A stretch of DNA of 64,000 nt, taken from positions 24,919 through 88,918 of the forward strand of contig JAGOOG010000011.1 of the NCBI GenBank assembly GCA_017992605.1, given 5' to 3'. The position numbers and the translations under genes are program-made. The stretch comes from Deltaproteobacteria bacterium. GTDB taxonomy: Bacteria > Desulfobacterota > Desulfomonilia > UBA1062. This document shows, one piece after another, positions 17,472 to 26,496 of the stretch (its first letter is position 1; the number at the start of each line of letters is the position of its first letter). Below the pieces are notes generated by a model. That model was not told where the DNA came from. It worked only from the letters and a program-made list of their open reading frames with translations, and made no database searches.

Positions 17472-18274
17472 CCGTTGCGTTCATCCTCTACACCCTGACC
17501 GGCCTCGGTTTCATCGCCTATCTCTTTGTCAGGGCGAACGCCTTTCTGGTTGTTCTGAGGGCCCTCTACGGTCTGAGCGTCGCCGCCCATGCCGTATCGT
17601 TCATCTCCCTCTGGTGGGCATCCGGCCAGCTTCCCGTGGAGACCCCCATGGAATCCCTCAACATGCTCGTCCTCTTCTCGTCGCTTGCATTCATACCCTT
17701 CGTCCTCAAGAGGAAGACCGCCATCCTTGCCGCCTTCTTCCTGCCGGCCGCCTCCATCGTGCTGGCGTTCATCGCCCCGACCCTGCAGGCAGGCACCGAG
17801 GTCCTGAGCAACCCCCACAGGACCTGGCACGTGCTGCACACCCTGAGTGTCATCGCCGGAGAGGCGTTTTTCGTGGTCGCAGCCATTGCGTCCATCGTGT
17901 ACCTCATCCATGAACGGATCATCCGGAAAGGCACCATCCACCTGAGCATCTCCCCCCTGCCACCTCTGGCCCTGCTCGACGGAATCCTCTACGGCTCGCT
18001 TGCCCTGGGCTTTTTCGCCATCACGGTCGGCATGATCCTGGGTGGTCTCTGGGCCTCTGCACTGGGAATAGCATTCTCCAGCATCGCACCCAAGGTCGCG
18101 GCAGGGGCTTTGTTGTGGCTCGTCTTCGGGCTGAGCCTGCACCAGAGATTCGCCCTCGGATGGAAAGGGAAACGCACCGCCATCATCACCCTCATAGGGT
18201 TCTTCCTCATGGTGCTGCTCTTCGTCGGGATCAACGTCGCCTTCCCCGAATCACACGGGATCAGGCTCATCTGA
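17462..18274 (+). CDS. HemX/CcsA-like membrane protein lacking the Trp-rich heme motif
   Basis: A 270-residue integral membrane protein with about eight helices, resembling the CcsA/CcsB cytochrome c assembly family: ETPMESLNML, the conserved His in HVLHTLSVIAGEAFF, and the late LLWLVFGLSLHQRF with its His. The WGxYWxWDPKE-type tryptophan motif that precedes the last His in CcsA is absent; the region reads LGIAFSSIAPK instead. Position directly before hemA and overlapping it (TGATG) matches HemX, known in Bacillus to lower HemA level. A HemX-type regulatory role is more likely than heme export, but this is inference. Confidence 0.75.
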   Translation: MGIAVAFILYTLTGLGFIAYLFVRANAFLVVLRALYGLSVAAHAVSFISLWWASGQLPVETPMESLNMLVLFSSLAFIPFVLKRKTAILAAFFLPAASIVLAFIAPTLQAGTEVLSNPHRTWHVLHTLSVIAGEAFFVVAAIASIVYLIHERIIRKGTIHLSISPLPPLALLDGILYGSLALGFFAITVGMILGGLWASALGIAFSSIAPKVAAGALLWLVFGLSLHQRFALGWKGKRTAIITLIGFFLMVLLFVGINVAFPESHGIRLI

Positions 18275-19509
18275 TGGAACGGATCAACTGCATCAGCATA
18301 AACCACCGGACCGCACCGGTGGACATCCGGGAGCGGATCAGGGTGGATCACACCGACCTGAAGGACGTCGTTGCCGGGGGTGTCGAGGCCTTTGCGCTGA
18401 ACACCTGCAACCGGACCGAGGTGTATTGGACGGTCCTCGACAGTGAACCGGTCTACCGCCTGCTCGAGAGGGTCTCCCCCTACGAGGAGGACAGAATACG
18501 GGGGGCTTCCGAATTCCTCTCCGGGAGAGACGCCGTCCGCCATCTCTTCATGGTGGCATCCGGCCTTGACTCGCTGGTCCTCGGCGAGCCCCAGATCCTG
18601 GGCCAGATGAAGGACGCCTACCGGGACGCCCTGGCATCGGGCACCACGGACACCATCCTGAACAAGGCCCTGCACCGGGCCTTCAGGTCGGCGAAACGTA
18701 TCCGCACCGAGACCGCCATCGGGTCGTATTCCGTGTCGGTGGCGTCGGAGGCCGTGGAGCTGGCGGAACATATCTTCGGGGATATCGGCGAGAGCATCGT
18801 GCTCGTGGTGGGCGCGGGTGACATGGCAGGCATAGCGGCCAGGCGCCTGAAGGACAGGGGAGCACGGCACCTGCGCATCGTGAACAGAACCCACGCCGCC
18901 GCTTGCCAGCTCGCAGGAGACCTGGGCGGCATCGCGAGACCTTTCGAGAGCCTCGCCGAAGAGCTCATGACGAGCGACATCGTCATCACCTCCACGGGGT
19001 CCGCCCGTCCCATCATCACCAGGGAAATGGTCGTCGCTGCCATGAAGCGCAGGAAGAACAAGCCAATCATCATCATAGACATCGCGGTGCCGCGTGATGT
19101 GGAAGAGGCCGCGGGCAAGTGCTACAACTGCTACCTCTATGACATCGACGCATTGAAGGCCATCGTGGACAGGCACTTCGCCCACCGCGAGGCCGAGGCA
19201 CAAAAGGCGCTGTCCATCATCGAAGAGGAGGCGGACAAGTTCCAGACATGGCTGTCTTCGCTTTCCGCCCAGAACACCATCAAGGATCTCTTCTCCCTGA
19301 TGGATTCACAGATCGCCGACCAGATCAGGGGGCAGTCCATGACCGAAGAGGAAAGAGCCCTTCTGGCGCAGCATCTGAGGTCGGCCTACAAACGCCTGCT
19401 CCACCGGCCCGTGAGCTTCCTGAAGGAACACCCGATGGCCAAGTACATCGAACACGTGAGGAGGATCTTCCAGCTCGATGAGGACTATCCGGATCGGCAC
19501 AAGGGGTAG
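18274..19509 (+). CDS. hemA: Glutamyl-tRNA reductase HemA
   Basis: Reduces glutamyl-tRNA(Glu) to glutamate-1-semialdehyde, the first committed step of C5-pathway tetrapyrrole synthesis. The 411-residue protein begins MERINCISINHRTAPVDIRE, has the catalytic Cys45 in ALNTCNRTEVY, GEPQILGQMK, the NADPH fold VLVVGAGDMAG, and the C-terminal dimerisation helices. An in-frame upstream extension exists, but the ATG at 18274 overlaps the HemX-like stop as TGATG and gives the family N-terminus. hemC starts 32 bp before its stop. Confidence 0.96.
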   Translation: MERINCISINHRTAPVDIRERIRVDHTDLKDVVAGGVEAFALNTCNRTEVYWTVLDSEPVYRLLERVSPYEEDRIRGASEFLSGRDAVRHLFMVASGLDSLVLGEPQILGQMKDAYRDALASGTTDTILNKALHRAFRSAKRIRTETAIGSYSVSVASEAVELAEHIFGDIGESIVLVVGAGDMAGIAARRLKDRGARHLRIVNRTHAAACQLAGDLGGIARPFESLAEELMTSDIVITSTGSARPIITREMVVAAMKRRKNKPIIIIDIAVPRDVEEAAGKCYNCYLYDIDALKAIVDRHFAHREAEAQKALSIIEEEADKFQTWLSSLSAQNTIKDLFSLMDSQIADQIRGQSMTEEERALLAQHLRSAYKRLLHRPVSFLKEHPMAKYIEHVRRIFQLDEDYPDRHKG

Positions 19510-20368
19510 CGCACTCGCCCTTGCCCAGACAGAGTCGGTCAGACAGGCGCTGCAGAGCGCCGTGCCGCAGATCGAGACCGAGGTCGTCACCATCAGGACC
19601 GCCGGCGACATCCTGGCCGACGCACCGCTGGATGCCATCGGCGGGAAGGGCGTCTTCGTCAAGGACATCGAGCGCCGCCTCCTTCAGGACCGTATCGACA
19701 TGGCCGTTCACAGCCTCAAGGACATGCAGGCCGCCCTGCCCGAGGGTCTCGTGATCGGCGCATACCTGGAACGGGAAGACCCCCGCGACATGCTCTTTTC
19801 GGCCGGCGATTACAGCCTGGGGACGCTCCCGCAGGGCTGCCGCATCGGGACGTCGAGCATGCGTCGCCGCTGCCAGATCAGGGAGGCCAGGCCCGATCTG
19901 GAGGTGGTCAACATCAGGGGGAACGTGACCACCCGCCTGAACAAGGTGGGCTCCTCGGTGGACGCGGTCATCCTGGCCGCGGCCGGGGTCATGAGGCTCG
20001 GCCTTCCCGTCGGCGTTGCCATCGATACCGGTACAATGATACCGTCTCCGGGCCAGGGCATCATCGCCGTGGAGTGCAGGGAGACGGACCGGGAGATCCT
20101 GGAAATGCTCGATGCCCTCGATCATGCACCCACGAGGGCCTGTGCCGAGGCCGAACGCGCGTTCCTCGCCACGCTGGGCCAGGACTGCACCCTTCCGGCC
20201 GGTGCGCTGGCCGAGGTTTCCGGTGGGGAAATCTATATGGCGGGCATGCTGGGATCTACGGACGAGGCGACAAGTGTACGGATGTCCCTGAGGGGACCCT
20301 CCCCGACCGTGGGGAGCACCCTGGCCAGAAAACTCCAGGAACACATGCACAGGGGGAGTGTCTCATGA
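19478..20368 (+). CDS. hemC: Porphobilinogen deaminase HemC
   Basis: Joins four porphobilinogen units into hydroxymethylbilane. The 296-residue protein starts MRTIRIGTRGSALALAQ and has VHSLKDMQ, GTSSMRRRCQI, VNIRGNV and PSPGQGIIAVE. Its C-terminal domain keeps the dipyrromethane-cofactor cysteine, in LGQDCTLPAGA. The start lies 32 bp inside hemA, and the stop overlaps the ATG of cobA-hemD (ATGA). hemB is not in this window, so porphobilinogen synthesis is encoded elsewhere. Confidence 0.96.
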   Translation: MRTIRIGTRGSALALAQTESVRQALQSAVPQIETEVVTIRTAGDILADAPLDAIGGKGVFVKDIERRLLQDRIDMAVHSLKDMQAALPEGLVIGAYLEREDPRDMLFSAGDYSLGTLPQGCRIGTSSMRRRCQIREARPDLEVVNIRGNVTTRLNKVGSSVDAVILAAAGVMRLGLPVGVAIDTGTMIPSPGQGIIAVECRETDREILEMLDALDHAPTRACAEAERAFLATLGQDCTLPAGALAEVSGGEIYMAGMLGSTDEATSVRMSLRGPSPTVGSTLARKLQEHMHRGSVS

Positions 20369-21846
20369 AAGTCTACCTCATCGGGGCGGGTCCCGGAGAC
20401 CCGGAGCTCATCACGGTCAAGGCCCGGCGCATCCTTCAGGAATGCGACGCCGTGGTCTACGACGATCTCATACCCGTGGAGATCCTCGGGCTCGCCCCCC
20501 CAAACGCCCGACGGCTCTATGTGGGCAAGCGCGGGGGCAAGGACTACATGAAGCAGCCCCAGATAAACGAGCTCCTGGTGAATCTCGCCAGGGAAGGTCT
20601 CACCATAGCCAGGGTCAAGGGGGGCGACCCCTGCATCTTCGGACGTGGCGGCGAAGAGGCTCTTCATCTGCACGAGAACGGCATCCCCTTCGAGATCGTA
20701 CCGGGCATCTCCTCCGCCACGGCGGGGCCGGTCGCGGCCGGCATCCCCCCCACCCACCGCGGCATGGCGGCCTCGGTCACCTTTGTCACGGCCCACGAGG
20801 ACCCGGCCAAGGAATCCGGGTTCCTCGACTGGTCCCTGCTCGCAAAAGAGCCCGGCACCATCGTTTTCCTCATGGGTGCAGGGCGCATCTCGGCCATAGC
20901 GGACAGGCTCATGGATCAGGGCATGTCCCCTGAGACCCCCTGCGCACTGGTTCAGGAAGCCACCACACCAAGGCAGCGCCACGTCGTCTCCACGCTCTCG
21001 TCGGTGGGTGCTCAGGCGGAGAGAAACCGCATAGGTTCGCCGTGCATCGTGGTGGTGGGGCAGGTTGTGACCCTGAGCGAACGACTCTACCGGGAGCCCG
21101 ACCTCCCCCTGTCCGGCATGTCCGTGCTCATTACCCGGCCGGACCACCTGGCCGCGGAGACCTCCGCCCTCTTCGCCTCGAAGGGCGCCCGCGCCGTGGT
21201 CTATCCCCTCATCGAGATCTCGGCTGTGCCCTTCGAACTGCCCGACATGAGCACCTATGACATGCTCATCTTCACGTCCCAGAATGCGGTAGGCCTGTTC
21301 CTCGAGCGGTACTTCGCAGCCGGGAACGATGCCCGTTCACTGGCAGGAACCGAGATCTTCTGCATAGGACCCAAGACGAGGGCCGCCCTGCGGGGCTTCG
21401 GGATCGTCGCTGACGGCATGGCGGCCGAATTCCGGGCCGAGGGCATCGTGGATCTGCTCAAGGACAGGAACCTCGCCGGCAGCAGGGTGTGCCTTCCCCG
21501 GGCCAGGGGCGCACGCCCCGTGCTCGTGGAGGCGCTCGCGAACAAGGGTGCGACGGTGGACGAGGTCATAGTCTACGACACCGTCATCCCCGGGGAGGCG
21601 GACGCCGAATCGTTCGCTTCCGCACTGGATACGGTGGACACCGCCGTGTTCACGAGCCCGTCCGGGGTCAGGCATGCGGTGGCGCTGCTCAGCGGCACTA
21701 CGGAGAGGCTCGCCGCCAAGAGGCTCGTGGCCATCGGCCCGGTCACGGCAAAGGCACTGGAAGACTGCGGACTGAAACCTGCCTTGGTGGCGGGAGAATA
21801 CACCGATGAGGGCATCCTGAAGGCCCTCACAGGAGCATCGTCATGA
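20365..21846 (+). CDS. CobA-HemD fusion: uroporphyrinogen III methyltransferase/synthase
   Basis: A 493-residue bifunctional enzyme. The N-terminal half (~1-245) is SAM-dependent uroporphyrinogen III C-methyltransferase: VYLIGAGPGDPELITVKA, VYDDLI, ARVKGGDPCIFGRGGEE, PGISSATAGP and THRG motifs. The C-terminal half (~250-493) is uroporphyrinogen III synthase: MSVLITRP, FTSQNAVGLF, IGPKTRAAL, FTSPSGVRHAV, and a late AIGPVTAKALE. This fusion is common in deltaproteobacteria and Firmicutes. It takes hydroxymethylbilane to precorrin-2, feeding siroheme, heme and possibly cobalamin. It overlaps hemC (ATGA) and ahbC (ATGA), so the cluster is translationally coupled. Confidence 0.95.
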   Translation: MKVYLIGAGPGDPELITVKARRILQECDAVVYDDLIPVEILGLAPPNARRLYVGKRGGKDYMKQPQINELLVNLAREGLTIARVKGGDPCIFGRGGEEALHLHENGIPFEIVPGISSATAGPVAAGIPPTHRGMAASVTFVTAHEDPAKESGFLDWSLLAKEPGTIVFLMGAGRISAIADRLMDQGMSPETPCALVQEATTPRQRHVVSTLSSVGAQAERNRIGSPCIVVVGQVVTLSERLYREPDLPLSGMSVLITRPDHLAAETSALFASKGARAVVYPLIEISAVPFELPDMSTYDMLIFTSQNAVGLFLERYFAAGNDARSLAGTEIFCIGPKTRAALRGFGIVADGMAAEFRAEGIVDLLKDRNLAGSRVCLPRARGARPVLVEALANKGATVDEVIVYDTVIPGEADAESFASALDTVDTAVFTSPSGVRHAVALLSGTTERLAAKRLVAIGPVTAKALEDCGLKPALVAGEYTDEGILKALTGASS

Positions 21847-23015
21847 TAGGCATATCAAAACTCTACTGCGGCACCGTGGAGGCGTCCGATCCCCTGCGCT
21901 ATGGCCGCTCGTCGAAGGAGCTCCCCTCCCACCTGCTCCAGTTCTCGGCGGACAAGAAACCCGTGATCGTGTGGAACATCACGAGCGCGTGCAACCTGCG
22001 CTGCGTGCACTGCTACGCCTCGGCGGGCAAGGCGTCCGGGGAGCTCTCGACCAGGCAGGGGATCGAGCTGATCGCAACGCTGGCCGGCTACGGGGCGCCC
22101 GTGGCCCTCTTCTCCGGCGGCGAACCCACCCTGCGCGAGGACCTCCCCACCCTCATCGACGCGGCGGTGAAGTCCGGCATGCGGGCGGTCATCTCCACCA
22201 ACGGCACCCTCATCACGAGGGACATGGCCATGAGGTTCGCCGACCTCGGGCTGTCCTACATCGGGGTGAGCCTGGACGGCATGGAAGAGGTCAACGACCG
22301 CTTCCGTGGTGTTGGCGGCGCCTTCGCTCAGGCGATGAACGGCATCTACAACGCCATGCGCGAGGGGATCAAGGTCGGCCTGCGCTTCACCATGAACCGC
22401 CGCAACGTCGACGAGATCCCCGAGATCTTCGACCTCATGGCGTCCGAGGGCATACCCCGTATCTGTTTCTATCACCTGGTCTACACGGGCAGGGCACAGG
22501 AGCTCATGGCCGAGGACCTCTCCCATGACCAGACCCGGAGGACCCTGGACCTCATCATGGACCGGACCAGGGAGATGATCGACGCCGGACGCGATGTCGA
22601 GGTGCTCACGGTGGACAATCACGCAGACGGTCCGTACGTGTACCTGCGCATGGTGAAGCAGGGCGACCCCCGGGCCGAGGAGGTGCTCGAACTCCTCAGG
22701 ATGAATGCGGGCAACTCGAGTGGCCTGGGCATCGGGTGCATCAACTGGGATGGAGACGTCTACCCCGACCAGTTCTGGCGTCACCGGGTGCTTGGCAACG
22801 TCCTGGAAAAACCCTTCCCCGCCATCTGGGACAACCCGGACAACGACTTCCTCATGAAGCTCAAGGGCAAGAAGCATCACGTGCAGGGCAGGTGCAGGAC
22901 CTGCCGCTGGCTCGATGTCTGTGCGGGCAATTTCAGGGCCCGCGCCGAGGCGGCGACAGGAGATCCCTGGGCCGAGGACCCGGCATGCTACCTGAGCGAA
23001 GAGGAGATCTCGTGA
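21843..23015 (+). CDS. ahbC: Radical SAM 12,18-didecarboxysiroheme deacetylase (AhbC-like)
   Basis: A 390-residue radical SAM protein with the cluster motif at Cys50/54/57 (TSACNLRCVHCYAS), the SAM motif FSGGEPT, and a SPASM-like C-terminal cysteine set (GRCRTCRWLDVCAG ... DPACYL). The N-terminus MIGISKLYCGTVEASDPLRY is, as I recall, the mark of AhbC, which removes two acetate side chains from didecarboxysiroheme to give Fe-coproporphyrin III in the alternative heme pathway. Position right after cobA-hemD supports this. AhbD and NirJ-type paralogues are the alternatives. AhbA/B and AhbD are not in the window. Confidence 0.85.
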   Translation: MIGISKLYCGTVEASDPLRYGRSSKELPSHLLQFSADKKPVIVWNITSACNLRCVHCYASAGKASGELSTRQGIELIATLAGYGAPVALFSGGEPTLREDLPTLIDAAVKSGMRAVISTNGTLITRDMAMRFADLGLSYIGVSLDGMEEVNDRFRGVGGAFAQAMNGIYNAMREGIKVGLRFTMNRRNVDEIPEIFDLMASEGIPRICFYHLVYTGRAQELMAEDLSHDQTRRTLDLIMDRTREMIDAGRDVEVLTVDNHADGPYVYLRMVKQGDPRAEEVLELLRMNAGNSSGLGIGCINWDGDVYPDQFWRHRVLGNVLEKPFPAIWDNPDNDFLMKLKGKKHHVQGRCRTCRWLDVCAGNFRARAEAATGDPWAEDPACYLSEEEIS

Positions 23016-23024
23016 TGCCTCGCA

Positions 23025-23615
23025 TCACAGGATCTCGATGATCCTCTGCTGGAATCGCCTGATCACCTCCTCGATGCCCAGCGATCCCGACGGGAATATG
23101 GTGGAGAACAGGGCCATGCCCTCCCAGAAGGCCACCATGGCGATGCTCATGTTCCGGGCAAAGTCCTTGTCGTCGATGTACCCCGAGATCATGGACCCCA
23201 TCTCATCGATCCAACGCAGATAGGCCTCCCGGAGCTTCGCGCGGACCTCGCCGTTGTACAGCGAGATCTCCCAGATCTCCACGAAGATCCTGGACAGGCC
23301 CCTGTTCAGGGTGATGCGGTTGTTGATGAACCCGAAGACCTCGTCGATGAAGCCGGTTTTCGTGTAGGTACTGAGATCCTTGCTGCCGAGCCACTCCCTG
23401 GCCTGTCCCTGGTAATCGGCTATCACGTAATCGATATAGTTCAGGAGGATGTCCTCCTTGCCGGTGAAGTAGTAGTGCAGCACCCCGTGATTCACCCCGG
23501 CGACCCGGGCGATGTCCTTGATGGAGGTCTTCTCGAAGGACTTCTCCTGGAGGCATTCATCCAGGGCCTTCAGGATCTGCCGCTTCCTCTCTTCCTGCAC
23601 CTTTTTCCGCGCCAT
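23025..23615 (-). CDS. TetR/AcrR-family transcriptional regulator
   Basis: A 196-residue repressor-type protein. The N-terminal HTH (KRQILKALDECL ... TSIKDIARVAGVNHGVLHYYFTGKEDIL) is a clear TetR DNA-binding domain. The C-terminal helices (FVEIWEISLYNGEVRAKLREAY, MVAFWEGMALFSTI) resemble BetI-like ligand domains. It lies 55 bp downstream of two aminotransferase-like genes in the same orientation. A 16-bp palindrome upstream of that pair is a plausible operator. The ligand is unknown. Confidence 0.9.
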   Translation of the reverse strand: MARKKVQEERKRQILKALDECLQEKSFEKTSIKDIARVAGVNHGVLHYYFTGKEDILLNYIDYVIADYQGQAREWLGSKDLSTYTKTGFIDEVFGFINNRITLNRGLSRIFVEIWEISLYNGEVRAKLREAYLRWIDEMGSMISGYIDDKDFARNMSIAMVAFWEGMALFSTIFPSGSLGIEEVIRRFQQRIIEIL

Positions 23616-23670
23616 GAGCGCCTGTCCCCTTGCGTGTGGATGACCCCCACATACCGTCGGGAATCGGTCA

Positions 23671-24915
23671 CTAGAGGGCCCCCAGGGTCGTCTCGACGAT
23701 GCCGCCTATTCTGCCTGCATCCTCCTGGTCGATGAGGAGGCTCGGCCTGATGAGCACGGTCGTCCTGTCCATCCTGCCGGCGTCGACCAGCAGCCCTTCC
23801 CGTTGTGCCACCGCACAGAACCGCGTCGCCTGGTCTTCAGCCTTCAGCTTCATCGAGATGAGCAGCCCCTTTCCGGTGACAGAGACGACCTTTTTCGTGT
23901 GGCCGGCAGCAAGGGCACAGAGGTCTTTCATGAGTTTCCCTCCGAGGACCGCCGCATTCTCCCAGGGGGCGAGCCGGTCATATTCGTCCAGGGCGGCCAT
24001 GGCCACCAGGCAGCCGAGGTCGTGGCCGCCGAAGGTGCACAGGTGGATGAGGGGATGGGCGTCGAAGAATCTCTTGAGCTCAGAGGTGAAGACCATGGCG
24101 GTCATGGGGAACATGCCGGACGTGACCGCCTCGCCGACGATCAGGATATCGGGCTGCACCCCGAGCTGTTCGAAGAAGAACCTCGTCCCGGTCCTCCCGA
24201 AACCGCTCTGCGTCTCGTCGAAGATGAGCTTCGCCCCGTTCGAATCGCACAGGTCCCGTACCCGGCGGTAGTACCCCTCATCGGCCGTGCGGCAGTGGTT
24301 CTCGGCCTGGACGGGCTCCATGACGAACGCCGCGGTGCGCGACGTGACGGCCTTCCGGGCTGCCTCGACGTCACCGAAGGGCACGGTCTTCACACCCGGG
24401 ATGAGGCCTCCGAACTGCTCCCTGCCCGCCCTCTCCGAGAGCGACAGGGCGAAGCCGCACTCCCCGTAGAGCCCGCCGTCCACCGTGACGAGCTCGGGCC
24501 TCGTGGTGAACCCCCTGGCCAGCTTGCACGCGGCATCCATGGACTCGCCCCGGGTCACCCCGAACAGGACGCAGTCCAGGATGCCCGGCACGAACTCCGA
24601 CAGCCTCCTGGCGAGCAGGGCCTTGTAATCGGACGGCATGACGAAGTTCCCCTGGTCGGTCTCGTCGATGGCTTTCCTGAATCGGCCGGCAATGACCTCG
24701 TTTCTCCTTCCGAGGTTGAACGTCCCGCCCGATGTGTAGCAGTCGATACAGTCGTTCCCCGCAGCGTCGACGACCCGCGAACCACGCCCCTCCTGCTCGA
24801 CGAAATCATGCCCCTTTGCCCGGAGCATGTCCACGTAACTTCTGGAGAACACCTTTTCGGCGCCACGGAACACGTCGTCGACCAGATTCTTTTTCGCTGA
24901 CTTGGTTTTCTTCAT
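23671..24915 (-). CDS. Class III aminotransferase-like protein, PLP lysine replaced by Glu
   Basis: 414 residues, same fold as class III (acetylornithine/glutamate-semialdehyde type) aminotransferases. It keeps FDETQSGFGRTG with the PLP-ring Asp233, but the segment that should hold the Schiff-base lysine reads ILIVGEAVTSG: Glu262 stands where its neighbour has Lys. The aromatic-His stacking motif (YHG in the neighbour) is LYG here, and the SGA phosphate loop is TRGE. It starts 12 bp after the stop of a paralogue that has all these residues. A pseudoenzyme or a partner subunit of a hetero-oligomer seems likelier than an independent transaminase. Confidence 0.85.
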   Translation of the reverse strand: MKKTKSAKKNLVDDVFRGAEKVFSRSYVDMLRAKGHDFVEQEGRGSRVVDAAGNDCIDCYTSGGTFNLGRRNEVIAGRFRKAIDETDQGNFVMPSDYKALLARRLSEFVPGILDCVLFGVTRGESMDAACKLARGFTTRPELVTVDGGLYGECGFALSLSERAGREQFGGLIPGVKTVPFGDVEAARKAVTSRTAAFVMEPVQAENHCRTADEGYYRRVRDLCDSNGAKLIFDETQSGFGRTGTRFFFEQLGVQPDILIVGEAVTSGMFPMTAMVFTSELKRFFDAHPLIHLCTFGGHDLGCLVAMAALDEYDRLAPWENAAVLGGKLMKDLCALAAGHTKKVVSVTGKGLLISMKLKAEDQATRFCAVAQREGLLVDAGRMDRTTVLIRPSLLIDQEDAGRIGGIVETTLGAL

Positions 24916-24927
24916 GGCTTCACCCCC

Positions 24928-26331
24928 CTACTTCTTCGGCACGAACCGGAGAACGAGCTCTTCTATGTCTCGAACCAGATTGAAGGCGATGATCTGGACA
25001 TGGATGTTGTCCAGGAGCATTCTGATCGGCGGCACCTTGGCCAGGGGCAGGAGCGGGAGCAGGTACCACCGCATCGTCTTCACCGCGGCCCTGATGCGGC
25101 GCAGGAGCTCGTCGATCTCGCCCTCGCCGGCGGTGATGGGGATCTGGAACCGCATGACCTGGGGGGCATTGCCCGAGTACACGGCCCACACCCCCTGCTT
25201 GGCGAGGCAGTCGGCCATGAGTGCACCTATGAACTCGTACTTGTACTCGATGCCGATCATGAGACCGAGGCCCCTGACCTCTTTGACGCAGTCTTCGTTC
25301 TCGCTCCAGATCCTCTCGAGGCCTTCCTTGAAGCGTTTCCCCGCCTTTGCAGCATTCTCCCAGATCCTGTTCTCCACGATATAATCGAGCACCGCCGAGG
25401 AGACGATGCAGCCGAGGTCAGACCCGCCCCCGTGGGAGGTGTGAAACAGGGGATTGGCCTCCACGTAGCCGACGAGCGGCTCGATCTCCCTGTAGACCAC
25501 CGCCCCATTGGGGTAGAGCCCCCCGCTGATGGACTTCGCCGTGAACATGATGTCCGGCGTGACACCGTAATGCTCCATGGCCCACAGGGTGCCCGTTCTT
25601 CCGAAGCCCGTCTGCACCTCGTCGAAGATGAGCATGATGCCATGCTCGTCGCAGATCTTCCGAAGGCCTCTGATGTACTCGGTGGTGGCCACGTGGATTC
25701 CACCCTCACCCTGTATGGGCTCCAGCACGATGGCGGCGATGTCCTTTGAGGCGAGGCGCCTGACCGCCTCCAGATCGTTGAAGTCCACGATGTGGAATCC
25801 CGGCATGAGCGGCAGGAAAAGTTCCTTGTAGTAGTCCTTGCCATTGGCAGACAGGCTGTACCCTTCATGACCATGGTATGCCTTGTTCATGGTGATGACG
25901 TCGTTCCTCCCCGTGGCGCCCTTTGCGAGCTTGATGGCCCCGGCGCAGGCATCCGCCCCGCTGGCACAGAGCACGACCTTGTTCAGATCCCCAGGGCAGA
26001 GCGACGACAGTTTCGTTGCGAACCGCACCTTGTGCTCGGACAGGAGCAGGTGGGAGCCCATGTCGTGCCCGTCCAGCGCACATTTCAGGGCATCCCTGAT
26101 GATCTCGTTCCCCCGGCCCACATTGAAACACCCTGCGGAACTGAAGCAGTCGAAGAACTGCCTGCCGCTCACCGCATCGGTGAAGGTGGCGCCCCTTCTT
26201 AAGCGCTCGTACACATCGAGGTGAGCACACCTGAGGTACCTCACCTGCCCGTGCGAGATGTGCTTGCCGAAGAGGTGCTGCATGTAGTCCCGCTCTTGCC
26301 TGTCCATCCTGAAGCCTGAACCGTCTGTCAT
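24928..26331 (-). CDS. Class III aminotransferase with intact PLP site
   Basis: A 467-residue PLP-dependent enzyme. It has SSAGCFNVGRGN, CASGADACAGAIKLAK, AYHGHEG (151-157), FDEVQTGFGRTG (Asp237) and the Schiff-base Lys266 in FTAKSISGGLYPNGA. A ~55-residue C-terminal hydrophobic extension (RWYLLPLLPLAKVPP onward) goes beyond the usual fold and may contact a membrane or partner. Substrate not identifiable. The start at 26331 has GGAGG 6 bases upstream; a longer in-frame extension is ignored. The lysine-less paralogue follows after 12 bp and a TetR gene after that. Confidence 0.9.
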   Translation of the reverse strand: MTDGSGFRMDRQERDYMQHLFGKHISHGQVRYLRCAHLDVYERLRRGATFTDAVSGRQFFDCFSSAGCFNVGRGNEIIRDALKCALDGHDMGSHLLLSEHKVRFATKLSSLCPGDLNKVVLCASGADACAGAIKLAKGATGRNDVITMNKAYHGHEGYSLSANGKDYYKELFLPLMPGFHIVDFNDLEAVRRLASKDIAAIVLEPIQGEGGIHVATTEYIRGLRKICDEHGIMLIFDEVQTGFGRTGTLWAMEHYGVTPDIMFTAKSISGGLYPNGAVVYREIEPLVGYVEANPLFHTSHGGGSDLGCIVSSAVLDYIVENRIWENAAKAGKRFKEGLERIWSENEDCVKEVRGLGLMIGIEYKYEFIGALMADCLAKQGVWAVYSGNAPQVMRFQIPITAGEGEIDELLRRIRAAVKTMRWYLLPLLPLAKVPPIRMLLDNIHVQIIAFNLVRDIEELVLRFVPKK

Positions 26332-26496
26332 GTGCTCCTCCTTCATTGCATGAACTGGCCCATGCGCGGCATGTCCGTGCGATCTCATGTCGGCACCCCG
26401 ACACGTCATGGATGCGGGCCTCCAAGGACTCCCCCCTGCCGTTTCTTGGGCTGGCTGAGTGAGTTCACGCAGGGGGAGATCCCGTCGGCTGTTATC

